64,000 bases of DNA from NCBI RefSeq assembly GCF_030369635.1, contig NZ_CP128474.1, positions 1,302,001-1,366,000 of the forward strand, given 5' to 3'. Source of the stretch: Microbacterium arborescens (lineage in GTDB: Bacteria; Actinomycetota; Actinomycetes; Actinomycetales; Microbacteriaceae). A program made the position numbers and the translations under genes. Below, piece after piece: positions 9,196 to 16,789 of the stretch (positions are counted from its first letter, which is position 1; each line of letters begins with the position of its first letter). The notes under the pieces are model-generated. The model was not told where the DNA came from and ran no database searches. It saw only the letters and a list, made by a program, of their open reading frames with translations.

Positions 9196-9966
9196 ATGTC
9201 TGTTCTCGAGATCCGCGACCTGCACGTGACGGTCGAGACCGAGGCGGGGCCCACCCCGATCCTCAACGGTGTCACCCTCACGGTGCGCACCGGCGAGACC
9301 CACGCGATCATGGGGCCCAACGGCTCCGGCAAGTCGACGCTCGCCTACGCGATCGCCGGTCACCCCAAGTACACCGTCACCGGCGGCTCGATCACGCTCG
9401 ACGGCGAGGACGTCCTCGAGATGTCCGTCGACGAGCGCGCTCGTGCGGGCCTCTTCCTCGCGATGCAGTATCCGGTCGAGGTGCCCGGCATCACGGTCAC
9501 GAACTTCCTCCGTACCGCCAAGACGGCCGTCGCGGGAGAGGCGCCGGCGATCCGGTCGTGGACGAAGGATGTCAAGCAGGCGATGGCCAACCTGCGCATG
9601 GACCCGAAGTTCGCGCAGCGCAACGTCAACGAGGGCTTCTCGGGCGGCGAGAAGAAGCGCCACGAGATCCTCCAGCTCGAGCTGCTCAAGCCGAAGATCG
9701 CGGTGCTCGACGAGACCGACTCCGGTCTCGATGTCGACGCGCTCAAGATCGTCTCCGAGGGCGTGAATCGGGCGAAGTCCGAGACCGACCTGGGCGTGCT
9801 GTTGATCACGCACTACACCCGCATCCTGCGCTACATCCAGCCGCAGTTCGTCCACGTCATGGTCAAGGGCCGCATCGTCGAGGAAGGCGGCCCCGAGCTC
9901 GCCGACCGACTCGAAGAAGAGGGCTACGACCGCTTCCTCGACGCCGACGCCCCCGTCGACGCGTAA
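9196..9966 (+). CDS. sufC: Fe-S assembly ATPase SufC
   Basis: ABC-type ATPase that drives the SufBC2D scaffold; cytoplasmic, not a transporter. The 256-residue product has Walker A GPNGSGKST, the SufC-specific signature FSGGEKKRHEILQ, Walker B VLDETDSGLDVDAL and the switch region ITHYTRIL. AAGGA precedes the ATG by 7 nt. It lies 15 nt after the Rieske gene and 9 nt before the sufT-like gene. Confidence 0.97.
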   Translation: MSVLEIRDLHVTVETEAGPTPILNGVTLTVRTGETHAIMGPNGSGKSTLAYAIAGHPKYTVTGGSITLDGEDVLEMSVDERARAGLFLAMQYPVEVPGITVTNFLRTAKTAVAGEAPAIRSWTKDVKQAMANLRMDPKFAQRNVNEGFSGGEKKRHEILQLELLKPKIAVLDETDSGLDVDALKIVSEGVNRAKSETDLGVLLITHYTRILRYIQPQFVHVMVKGRIVEEGGPELADRLEEEGYDRFLDADAPVDA

Positions 9967-9975
9967 GATCGTTAC

Positions 9976-10305
9976 ATGACCGCAACACTCGCGCCCGAGA
10001 AGTACGACGAGGTCACCGAGGCCCTCAAGGACGTCATGGACCCCGAGCTGGGGATCAACGTCGTCGACCTGGGTCTCATCTACGACCTCGCGTGGGACGA
10101 CGAGAACGACGCTCTCATCATCCACATGACGCTGACGTCGGCGGGCTGCCCGCTGACCGACGTCCTCGAGGAGCAGACAGCACAGGCCCTCGACGACGTC
10201 GTGGATCGCTTTCGCATCAACTGGGTGTGGATGCCGCCGTGGGGCCCCGAGCGGATCACCGACGACGGCCGCGACATGATGCGCGCCCTCGGTTTCGCGA
10301 TCTGA
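9976..10305 (+). CDS. sufT: SufT/MIP18-type Fe-S maturation protein (DUF59)
   Basis: A 109-residue DUF59 protein with the family motifs VMDPELGINVVDLGLIYD and LTSAGCPLTDVLEEQ, whose cysteine lies in the conserved position. In bacteria SufT helps deliver or mature Fe-S clusters. It is the last gene of the operon, followed immediately by a strong terminator. sufS and sufU, which precede sufT in many actinobacteria, are absent here, so the sulfur donor must be encoded elsewhere. Confidence 0.93.
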   Translation: MTATLAPEKYDEVTEALKDVMDPELGINVVDLGLIYDLAWDDENDALIIHMTLTSAGCPLTDVLEEQTAQALDDVVDRFRINWVWMPPWGPERITDDGRDMMRALGFAI

Positions 10306-10317
10306 CGGAACTCCGGA

Positions 10318-10365
10318 GACGAAAGCCCTCGTGACCGCCCCTCGGCGGCGACGGGGGCTTTCGTC
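10318..10365 (+). terminator. Terminator of the suf operon
   Basis: GACGAAAGCCC (10318-10328) pairs perfectly with GGGCTTTCGTC (10355-10365), 13 nt after the sufT stop. The T-tract is poor, as is common in GC-rich actinobacteria. Confidence 0.8.
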
Positions 10366-10405
10366 ATGCGGCGACACCTTCCGGCGGACCGACCGGCGCC
10401 GCGAT

Positions 10406-10411
10406 TAGGCT
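10406..10411 (+). promoter_or_regulatory. -10 box giving a leaderless malY-like transcript
   Basis: TAGGCT separated by 6 nt from the ATG at 10418. Confidence 0.65.
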
Positions 10412-10417
10412 CGCCGA

Positions 10418-11596
10418 ATGAACATCCAGCCCCTCGACGCCCTCCCGCTCGAGACGCTGCGGCGACGGTCGAGCACGAAATGGCGATCGTATCCGCACGA
10501 CGTCATCCCGATGTTCGTCGCCGAGACCGACTTCGCGCTGGCCGAGCCGATCACGCGTGCGCTTCGCGAAGCGGTCGAGATCGGTGACACCGGCTACACG
10601 CCCCCGCAGCCCGGCATCGCGGAGGCGTTCGTCGGATTCGCCCAGCGGCGGTGGGGATGGACGGTCGACCCGAACCGCGTCCGCTGGACCGGAGACGTCA
10701 TGATGGGCGTCGTCGAGCTCCTGCGTGCCACGGTCGCCCCCGGAGATCGGGTCGTGGTCAATCCTCCGGTCTACCCGCCGTTCTTCGACACGGTCGCCGA
10801 GGCGGGGGCCATCGTCGAGGAGGTGCCGCTCGTCGATACGGGGTCGGCCTGGGAGCTCGACATCGACGGTATCGAGCGGGCTCTCGCCGCCGGTGCCCGG
10901 GCCGTGCTGCTGTGCAACCCTCACAATCCGACGGGAACGGTCCATTCGCCCGAGTCTCTCCGCGCGCTCGCGGCGATCGCGCGCAGGTATGATGCCGTCG
11001 TGATCAGCGACGAGATCCACGGCCCGCTCGCCGCGGCTGACGTCGTGTTCACCCCATTTCTCACGGCATCGTCGGAGGCCGCCGCGGTCGGGTACGCCGT
11101 GACGAGCGCGTCCAAGGCCTACAACCTCGCCGGTCTGAAGTGCGCCGTGATGGTGACGGCATCCGAGGCGAACGCCGATGTCGTGCGCGGCCTGCCCTGG
11201 GAGGTCGAATGGCGCACCGGTCTGTTCGGCGCGCTGGCGACGATCGCCGCGTTCTCTCCGGAGTCGGATGCGTGGCTCGACGGTCTGCTCGCTCGGCTCG
11301 ACCTCAATCGGCGGCTGCTGGGTGAGCTGCTGGCCGAGCATCTCCCGCGGGCGCGCTATCGCATCCCAGACGCGGGATTCCTCGCGTGGATAGACGTGTC
11401 GGCGTACGGCTGGGGCGACGACCCGGCCGACGCGATCCGTGACGGCTCGCGCGTCGCGCTCCACCATGGGCCGTTCTTCGGAACGGAGGGCGTCGGGCAC
11501 GTGCGTCTGAACTTCGGCTGCGGGCCCGAGGTCCTGCGAGAGGCCGTCGGCCGCGTCGGCGCGTTCGCCCGTCAGACGGTGCTTGCCGGCGGGTGA
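10418..11596 (+). CDS. MalY/PatB-type PLP-dependent C-S beta-lyase
   Basis: Class I/II PLP enzyme, 392 residues. Lys233 in TSASKAYNLAGLK is the Schiff-base lysine, with NPHNPTG at 167-173 and SDEIHGPL around D198. The MFVAETDFALAEPI N-terminus and DEIH motif match the MalY/PatB (cystathionine beta-lyase) branch. Members cleave cystathionine or cysteine, giving pyruvate, ammonia and a thiol. The ATG sits 6 nt after TAGGCT, so the mRNA is predicted leaderless. It follows the suf operon but has its own promoter. Confidence 0.9.
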   Translation: MNIQPLDALPLETLRRRSSTKWRSYPHDVIPMFVAETDFALAEPITRALREAVEIGDTGYTPPQPGIAEAFVGFAQRRWGWTVDPNRVRWTGDVMMGVVELLRATVAPGDRVVVNPPVYPPFFDTVAEAGAIVEEVPLVDTGSAWELDIDGIERALAAGARAVLLCNPHNPTGTVHSPESLRALAAIARRYDAVVISDEIHGPLAAADVVFTPFLTASSEAAAVGYAVTSASKAYNLAGLKCAVMVTASEANADVVRGLPWEVEWRTGLFGALATIAAFSPESDAWLDGLLARLDLNRRLLGELLAEHLPRARYRIPDAGFLAWIDVSAYGWGDDPADAIRDGSRVALHHGPFFGTEGVGHVRLNFGCGPEVLREAVGRVGAFARQTVLAGG

Positions 11597-11609
11597 GCCG
11601 CATCGCGCT

Positions 11610-11668
11610 CGACTCGCCAAGGAACGCGGATGCCGAGCTCCTCGCACCCGCGAATCTTGGCGACTCGT
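11610..11668. repeat. Imperfect inverted repeat between convergent genes
   Basis: CGACTCGCCAAGGAACGCGG (11610-11629) and its partner at 11649-11668 match at 16 of 20 paired positions, with GACTCGCCAAG/CTTGGCGACTC-like ends. It fills the gap between the malY-like gene and the convergent siderophore gene and may terminate both. Confidence 0.6.
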
Positions 11669-11681
11669 CGTCCGGGCTTCG

Positions 11682-12587
11682 TCAGTTCTCGGCGCGCCCG
11701 AGCCGCCAGTAGCCCATGAAGGCAACGGCTCGGCGGTCGACGCCCACGGTGCTGACCAGGTGGCGTCGCAGAGTCTTGATCGCCGACGCCTCGCCGGCGA
11801 GCCAGGCGTAGAGCGGTGCGCGCTTGAGGGCGGCGCCGCCCTTGGCGGTGCGCGGCACTTCCCAGAGGATGTCGGCGTCGATGTCGATCTCTTCGACCTC
11901 GGCGCCGATTCCGGCGGGAGCGAGACGCGCGGCGGTGTCTTCGACCGCCGCGATCAGATGCGCGTGACGTTCGCCGTCACCACAGCGCGCGGCGATCCGG
12001 CGCTCGAACCCGGGATGGTGCGGCAGGTAGTCGAGGTCGGCCTCGGTGGGGACCTCCAGCACCACGGTGCCGCGCGCCTCCGGAGGCAGCTGCTCGAGGA
12101 TGACGGCGATCGCCGGCGCGGCGGTCTCATCACCGGCGAGGAGGATGGCGTCGGTGTCGGCGGGCGGGACGAAGTCGATCCCGTAGCTCACGCCGGTGTG
12201 CGTGGTCGTCGGGGCGAGGATGAGTACCTCGTCACCGACGCGGGCGCCGGCGATCCACGCCGACGCGGGACCGAGGACATCGTGGGCGACCATGTCGATG
12301 TCGACCTCGCGCAGGGCGGGCCGGACGGCGCGTGTCGTGTACGTCCGCATCACGGGGCGCGCCTCGGGGGAGAGGGCGCGCCAGCCGTCGTACCAATCGT
12401 CGCCCGTCGGCATGGTGTCGATGGACGCGGTGTCGGTGGGGAACAGGATCTTCACGCGCTGGTCGAATCCGGGGTCGCCGTAGTCGGCGAGGTCGTCGCC
12501 GTGGAAGGTGAACCGTCGGAAGCTCGGCGTGAGGTCGGTGATGTCCGCGACAGAGACGCGGAAGAAGTCGAGGGCGGGTCGAGTCAT
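11682..12587 (-). CDS. Siderophore-interacting flavoprotein (ViuB/SIP family)
   Basis: 301-residue cytoplasmic ferric-siderophore reductase candidate. The FAD-binding motif R81-T-Y-T84 follows the FAD-domain barrel. The C-terminal NAD(P)H domain includes LLAGDETAAPAIAVILEQLP and the terminal AFMGYWRLGRAEN characteristic of SIP proteins. It is the last gene of the minus-strand iron-uptake operon, 10 nt after the ATPase gene. Its likely job is releasing iron from the imported siderophore by reduction. Confidence 0.94.
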   Translation of the reverse strand: MTRPALDFFRVSVADITDLTPSFRRFTFHGDDLADYGDPGFDQRVKILFPTDTASIDTMPTGDDWYDGWRALSPEARPVMRTYTTRAVRPALREVDIDMVAHDVLGPASAWIAGARVGDEVLILAPTTTHTGVSYGIDFVPPADTDAILLAGDETAAPAIAVILEQLPPEARGTVVLEVPTEADLDYLPHHPGFERRIAARCGDGERHAHLIAAVEDTAARLAPAGIGAEVEEIDIDADILWEVPRTAKGGAALKRAPLYAWLAGEASAIKTLRRHLVSTVGVDRRAVAFMGYWRLGRAEN

Positions 12588-12597
12588 GGTGTTCCAA

Positions 12598-13440
12598 TCA
12601 GCCGGCGTGTGAGCCGTCGACGTCAGGGGTGGTCAGCTCTGCGGGCACGTGGTGACGGCCGATGGGCAGCACGAGCGGCCGTCCCGTGAGCGGGTCGGGG
12701 ATGACGCGACTGTCGAGTCCGAACACCGCGCGGACGGTCTCGGCCGTCAACACGTCGCCCGGGTCGCCGGCGCCGTAGAGGCGGCCCCCGGCCATGGCGA
12801 CGAGGTGGTCGGCATACCGGGCGGCGAGGTTGAGGTCGTGGAGGACCATCACGATCGTCGTCCCGCGGTCGCGGTTGAGGTCGGTGAGCAGGTCGAGGAC
12901 GTCGATCTGATGGCTCACATCGAGGAACGTGGTGGGCTCGTCGAGCAGCAGCACGTCAGTCTGCTGGGCCAGGGCCATCGCGATCCACACGCGCTGACGC
13001 TGTCCGCCCGACAATTCGTCGACCGATCGATCGGCGATGGCAGCGGTGTCGGTGGCGTCCAGTGCCGACGCGACGGCTTCGTCGTCTGCCCGGGTCCAGC
13101 GCGCCAAGGGCCCGTGGTGCGGCGTCCGGCCGCGGCTCACGAGATCGGAGACCGTGATCCCCTCGGGTGCGATCGGCGACTGCGGCAGGAGCCCGAGATC
13201 GCGCGCCACCCGCTTCGTGGGCAAGCGATGGATGTCCTTGCCATCGAGCAGCACGCTGCCCGCCCTCGGCGTGAGCAACCGTGCCATCGACTTCAGCAGA
13301 GTCGACTTGCCGCAGGCGTTAGCGCCGACGATCGCCGTGATGCGGCCGCCAGGCACGACGAGGTCGAGCTCGTCGACGATGACGCGGTCGCCGTAGCCGA
13401 GGCGGACTCCGCGTGCTTCGAGGGAGCGGTCCGCGGTCAT
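12598..13440 (-). CDS. Ferric-siderophore ABC transporter ATP-binding protein
   Basis: FepC/FhuC-type ATPase of 280 residues. Walker A GANACGKST (39-47), signature LSGGQ (143-147), Walker B LLLDEP (164-169) and switch His201 are all intact. ATG 13440 overlaps the upstream permease stop (ATGA). The unrelated arginine-rich sequence in the same frame upstream is an antisense artefact and excluded. It powers the two FecCD permeases encoded just upstream in the operon. Confidence 0.96.
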   Translation of the reverse strand: MTADRSLEARGVRLGYGDRVIVDELDLVVPGGRITAIVGANACGKSTLLKSMARLLTPRAGSVLLDGKDIHRLPTKRVARDLGLLPQSPIAPEGITVSDLVSRGRTPHHGPLARWTRADDEAVASALDATDTAAIADRSVDELSGGQRQRVWIAMALAQQTDVLLLDEPTTFLDVSHQIDVLDLLTDLNRDRGTTIVMVLHDLNLAARYADHLVAMAGGRLYGAGDPGDVLTAETVRAVFGLDSRVIPDPLTGRPLVLPIGRHHVPAELTTPDVDGSHAG

Positions 13441-14486
13441 AGTGAGCCTCCTGAGCGGCTGCTGCGGATGAGCAGGAAGATGAGGTACGGGGCGCCCAGT
13501 ACGCCGGTCACCACTCCGACGGGCAGCCGGATGCCGAGGAGGTACTGCGCGGTGAGGTCGGCGACGAGCACGAGGAGCGACCCGAAGAGGCCTGCAGCGA
13601 GGACGGGGGACCCGACGGGGCCCAGCATCCGTGCGGCGATCGGGCCGGAGAGGAACGCGACGAAGGAGATCGGTCCCGCGGCCGCCGTGGCGAAGGCCAG
13701 GAGTGCGACAGCAGCAACGATCAGCAGGACGCGGCGGCGTTCGACAGCGACCCCGAGAGCGGCGGCCGTGTCGTCGCCGAGTCGCATGAGCTCGAGATCG
13801 CGAGTGAGCCACAGCAATGCGGGCACGACGATGACCATCGTGAGCGCCAAGGGGATCGCCTGGTCCCACGAAGCTCCGTTGAGGTTGCCCGTGATCCACC
13901 GCATCGCGGCCTGGAGATCCCACTCGGCGGCTCGCGAGAGCACGTACGAGACGACGCTGTTGAAGATCGCGGCCACTCCGATGCCGATGAGGATGAAGCG
14001 CGCGCCGGCACCTCCGTCCTTGAAAGCGAGGAGGTAGATCATCAGGGCCGTCACGAGGGCGGCCACCGTGGCCAGCAGCGAGATGCCCGCCTCGCTGAGC
14101 GAGAGGAAGACGATTCCGACGACAGCGGCGGCACTCGCGCCCGCGTTGACGCCGATGATGTCGGGGCTGGCCAGCGGATTGCGCAGCATCGTCTGGAAGA
14201 CGGCGCCGCCCATGCCGAAGCAAAGACCCGTGAGAAGCGCGACGGTGGCGCGAGGCAGGCGCAGCTCGCCGACGGTGAACGAGGCGCCCGGAACCGTCTG
14301 GCCGGTGATGACACCCCACACCTCGGCGGGGGAGTAGAAGGTCTGCCCGACCATGAGCGAGACCGCGTACATGACGATGACGGCGGCCAGCAGGGAGCCG
14401 AGCACGACACGTCGGCGCCAGGCGCGACGCCGGCGCCCGGCGACGACCACGTCGATCGTCGAACGGGATGCTGCGGGCGCGATCAT
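13437..14486 (-). CDS. FecCD-family siderophore permease, second subunit
   Basis: 349-residue integral membrane protein, FepG-like, with about nine to ten helices. Diagnostic segments are LRLPRATVALLTG, GAVFQTMLRNPLASPDIIGV near the first third, and AAAGPISFVAFLSGPIAARML before the C-terminal helices. It overlaps the neighbouring permease and the ATPase gene by 4 nt each. It forms the heterodimeric channel with the product of 14483-15532. Confidence 0.96.
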   Translation of the reverse strand: MIAPAASRSTIDVVVAGRRRRAWRRRVVLGSLLAAVIVMYAVSLMVGQTFYSPAEVWGVITGQTVPGASFTVGELRLPRATVALLTGLCFGMGGAVFQTMLRNPLASPDIIGVNAGASAAAVVGIVFLSLSEAGISLLATVAALVTALMIYLLAFKDGGAGARFILIGIGVAAIFNSVVSYVLSRAAEWDLQAAMRWITGNLNGASWDQAIPLALTMVIVVPALLWLTRDLELMRLGDDTAAALGVAVERRRVLLIVAAVALLAFATAAAGPISFVAFLSGPIAARMLGPVGSPVLAAGLFGSLLVLVADLTAQYLLGIRLPVGVVTGVLGAPYLIFLLIRSSRSGGSL

Positions 14487-15532
14487 AGGGCCCGCATCTT
14501 CTGTCGGCGGACGATCGCAATGAAGAACGGCGCGCCGATGAGCGCGGTCACGATCCCGACCTCGACCTCCTGGGGGCGGGCGATGACACGACCGACGACG
14601 TCGGCGACGATCAGCAGGCCCCCGCCCACAAGAGCGGAGACGGGGAGGAGCCAGCGATGGTCGGGGCCGACGAGGAGGCGGCAGATGTGGGGAACGATGA
14701 GTCCCACGAATCCGATGGGACCGGCGACGGCCGTCGCGGCACCGCAGAGGATGACGGCGCCGAGCGCGGCGATCAGACGCGCGGTGCGTACGCGCTCGCC
14801 GAGGCCCGCTGCGAGCTCATCCCCGAGTGCGAGGGAGTTCAGCGCTGCGCTGGCCGCGAGGCAGACGATCATGCCGACGGCGAGGAAGGGGAGCACGAGC
14901 ACGATCTTCTCGGCGGTCGCGCCGCCGACTCCGCCGATCTGCCAGAACCGGAAGACGCTCATGACGTCGATGCGCGGGAGGAGGATGGCGCTGATGAGCG
15001 AGCTGAACGCGACCGCGGTCGCCGCCCCGGCGAGAGCGAGCTTGAGCGGGCTCGCGCCGCCTCGGCCCAGCGAGCCGATCGTGTAGACGAAGACCGCGGC
15101 GATCGCTGCGCCGAGCATGGCGAGCCAGATGTAGCCGAACGCACTGGTGACGCCGAAGAACGCGAGCCCGATGACGACCGCAAGAGACGCGCCGCCGTTG
15201 ATGCCGAGGATCTGAGGATCTGCGAGGGGGTTGCGCGTCACACCCTGCATCACGGCGCCCGACACCGCCAGGGCGGCCCCGACGATGAGGGCGAGGACGG
15301 TGCGCGGAACGCGCTTGGAGACCGCCGCCGCGGAGGTGGTCTCGACGCTTCCGCTGAGTCCGGCGATGATGTCGTCGAATGAGACCGCGCGCGTGCCGAA
15401 GGTCACCGAGACGACGCTCGCCGCGAGGACGAGGAGCGCCAGGACGATGAGCCAGACGACGCGCCGCCGCCGGAAGCTGCGCCGCGGGGGCGTGCTCACG
15501 GCGGCGGCCGTCGTCATGGTCGGAGCGCTCAC
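14483..15532 (-). CDS. FecCD-family siderophore permease, first subunit
   Basis: FepD-like integral membrane protein. Family motifs RVPRTVLALIVGAALA, GVTRNPLADPQILGINGGAS and AVAGPIGFVGLIVPHICRLL are present. The start is uncertain between GTG 15532 (MSAPTMTTAA, taken here) and ATG 15517; neither has a strong Shine-Dalgarno, and coupling to the preceding binding-protein gene 25 nt upstream is likely. Product about 349 residues, with the usual cationic N-terminus before the first helix. Confidence 0.94.
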   Translation of the reverse strand: MSAPTMTTAAAVSTPPRRSFRRRRVVWLIVLALLVLAASVVSVTFGTRAVSFDDIIAGLSGSVETTSAAAVSKRVPRTVLALIVGAALAVSGAVMQGVTRNPLADPQILGINGGASLAVVIGLAFFGVTSAFGYIWLAMLGAAIAAVFVYTIGSLGRGGASPLKLALAGAATAVAFSSLISAILLPRIDVMSVFRFWQIGGVGGATAEKIVLVLPFLAVGMIVCLAASAALNSLALGDELAAGLGERVRTARLIAALGAVILCGAATAVAGPIGFVGLIVPHICRLLVGPDHRWLLPVSALVGGGLLIVADVVGRVIARPQEVEVGIVTALIGAPFFIAIVRRQKMRAL

Positions 15533-15557
15533 GGCATCCGACGCAGTTCGCCTGCGA

Positions 15558-16598
15558 TCACGAGCTCGCCTTCGCGGCGGCCGCACCGATCATGTCGACG
15601 TACTCCGACGTCAGGGGGTCGGTGATCGAGAGGGGGCTGGGGTTGGCCGCTGCGGCGAGCGGGTCGTTGGACGCGGGGAGCACCACGACGGCTCCGGATG
15701 CGACGGCGGGGATGCGCGAGAGCAGCGGGTCTGCCTGCATCGCGGCGAGCGTGGCGTCGTCGCCGTAGGTCACGAGCACCTGGAGGTCGGAGAAGCGCTC
15801 GATCTCCTCCGTGCTGTTGGTGATCCAGAACTGGTCGGTGCCCTTCGACTGCTCCGCGACGGTCGCGGCCGGGGTGAGCCCCAGGTCTTCGAGGAAGAGG
15901 GGTCGCGGGTCGGCGGTCGAGTAGAAGCCGATCTGGCTGAGATCCGTCGCGTCGAAGGAGCTGAACAGCGTCGTCTTGCCGGCGATGTCGGGGTATGCGC
16001 CCGTCAGCTCGTCCAGGTGGGTCGTAAGGTCGTCGACGAGCGTCTCCGCCTCGTCCTTGAGGCCGAGCGCCGTGCCGTTCATGACGGTGAGCTCCTGCCA
16101 GCTGGTGCCCCACGCGATGTCGGGGTACGCGACGACGGGGGCGATCTTGCTCAGAGTCTCGTAGTCGTCCTGCGTCAGGCCCGAGTAGGCGGCGAGGATG
16201 ACGTCGGGCCGCGTATCGGCGACGGCCTCGAAGTCGATGCCCTCGGCTTCGTCGAACAGCACCGGGGTGTCGCCGCCGAGCTCGTCGAGCTTGTCCTTCA
16301 CCCACGGGAGGATGCCGTCGCCGTCATCGTCTCCCCAGGTGACGGCGGGCATGCCGACCGGGACGACGCCGAGGGCGAGCGCGGCCTCCTGGTTTCCCCA
16401 GGAGACGGTCGCGACACGGGTGGGCTTGCTGTCGATCGTGGTCTGGCCGAACGCGTGGTCGATGGTGACGGGGAACGCGTCGGACGACGCGTCTCCGGAA
16501 GCGGCGGGAGCCGAATCGGGAGCCGCGGTCGAACCGCAGCCGGCGAGGAGCAGCGTGGCTGCGATGATGGCTGCGGCGGCTGTGCGGATGCGGGGCAC
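15558..16598 (-). CDS. Iron-siderophore substrate-binding lipoprotein
   Basis: 346-residue periplasmic-binding-protein-like lipoprotein (FepB/FecB fold). The signal peptide ends in the lipobox LLLAG-C21, so the mature protein is anchored outside the membrane. The fold is supported by TIDSKPTRVATVSWGNQEAALALGV and RPDVILAAYSGLTQDDYETL. The GTG start has GGAGGA 4 nt upstream. It is first in the operon, 25 bp downstream of a DtxR/IdeR-like box, so iron repression is expected. Confidence 0.95.
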   Translation of the reverse strand: MPRIRTAAAAIIAATLLLAGCGSTAAPDSAPAASGDASSDAFPVTIDHAFGQTTIDSKPTRVATVSWGNQEAALALGVVPVGMPAVTWGDDDGDGILPWVKDKLDELGGDTPVLFDEAEGIDFEAVADTRPDVILAAYSGLTQDDYETLSKIAPVVAYPDIAWGTSWQELTVMNGTALGLKDEAETLVDDLTTHLDELTGAYPDIAGKTTLFSSFDATDLSQIGFYSTADPRPLFLEDLGLTPAATVAEQSKGTDQFWITNSTEEIERFSDLQVLVTYGDDATLAAMQADPLLSRIPAVASGAVVVLPASNDPLAAAANPSPLSITDPLTSEYVDMIGAAAAKASS

Positions 16599-16622
16599 AG
16601 TGTCCTCCAGAGGAGAGGTGAG

Positions 16623-16641
16623 TAAGGGCAGGCTTACTTTA
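16623..16641 (-). promoter_or_regulatory. DtxR/IdeR-type iron box
   Basis: The 19-bp stretch at 16623-16641 matches the DtxR/IdeR consensus (TTAGGTTAGGCTAACCTAA) at 13 of 19 positions and contains the dyad AGTAAG-n6-CTTACT. It lies 25 bp upstream of the siderophore binding-protein GTG, where a repressor would block initiation. Confidence 0.65.
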
Positions 16642-16730
16642 CGTCGGCGATGTCCATCGTGCCAATCCGCTGCAGCCCGGCTGAAGGTGGTCGGGGGTGC
16701 GGTCTGCGGCGGATGCCCGTGGACAGCGAG

Positions 16731-16736
16731 TAGGAT
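16731..16736 (+). promoter_or_regulatory. Candidate -10 box of the ABC-F gene
   Basis: TAGGAT, about 53 nt upstream of the GTG at 16790. Confidence 0.4.
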
Positions 16737-16789
16737 GAGAGGCTGGCCGTTCGGCCGCCCTCCCTGTTCCCGACGATTGGACGATCGCT

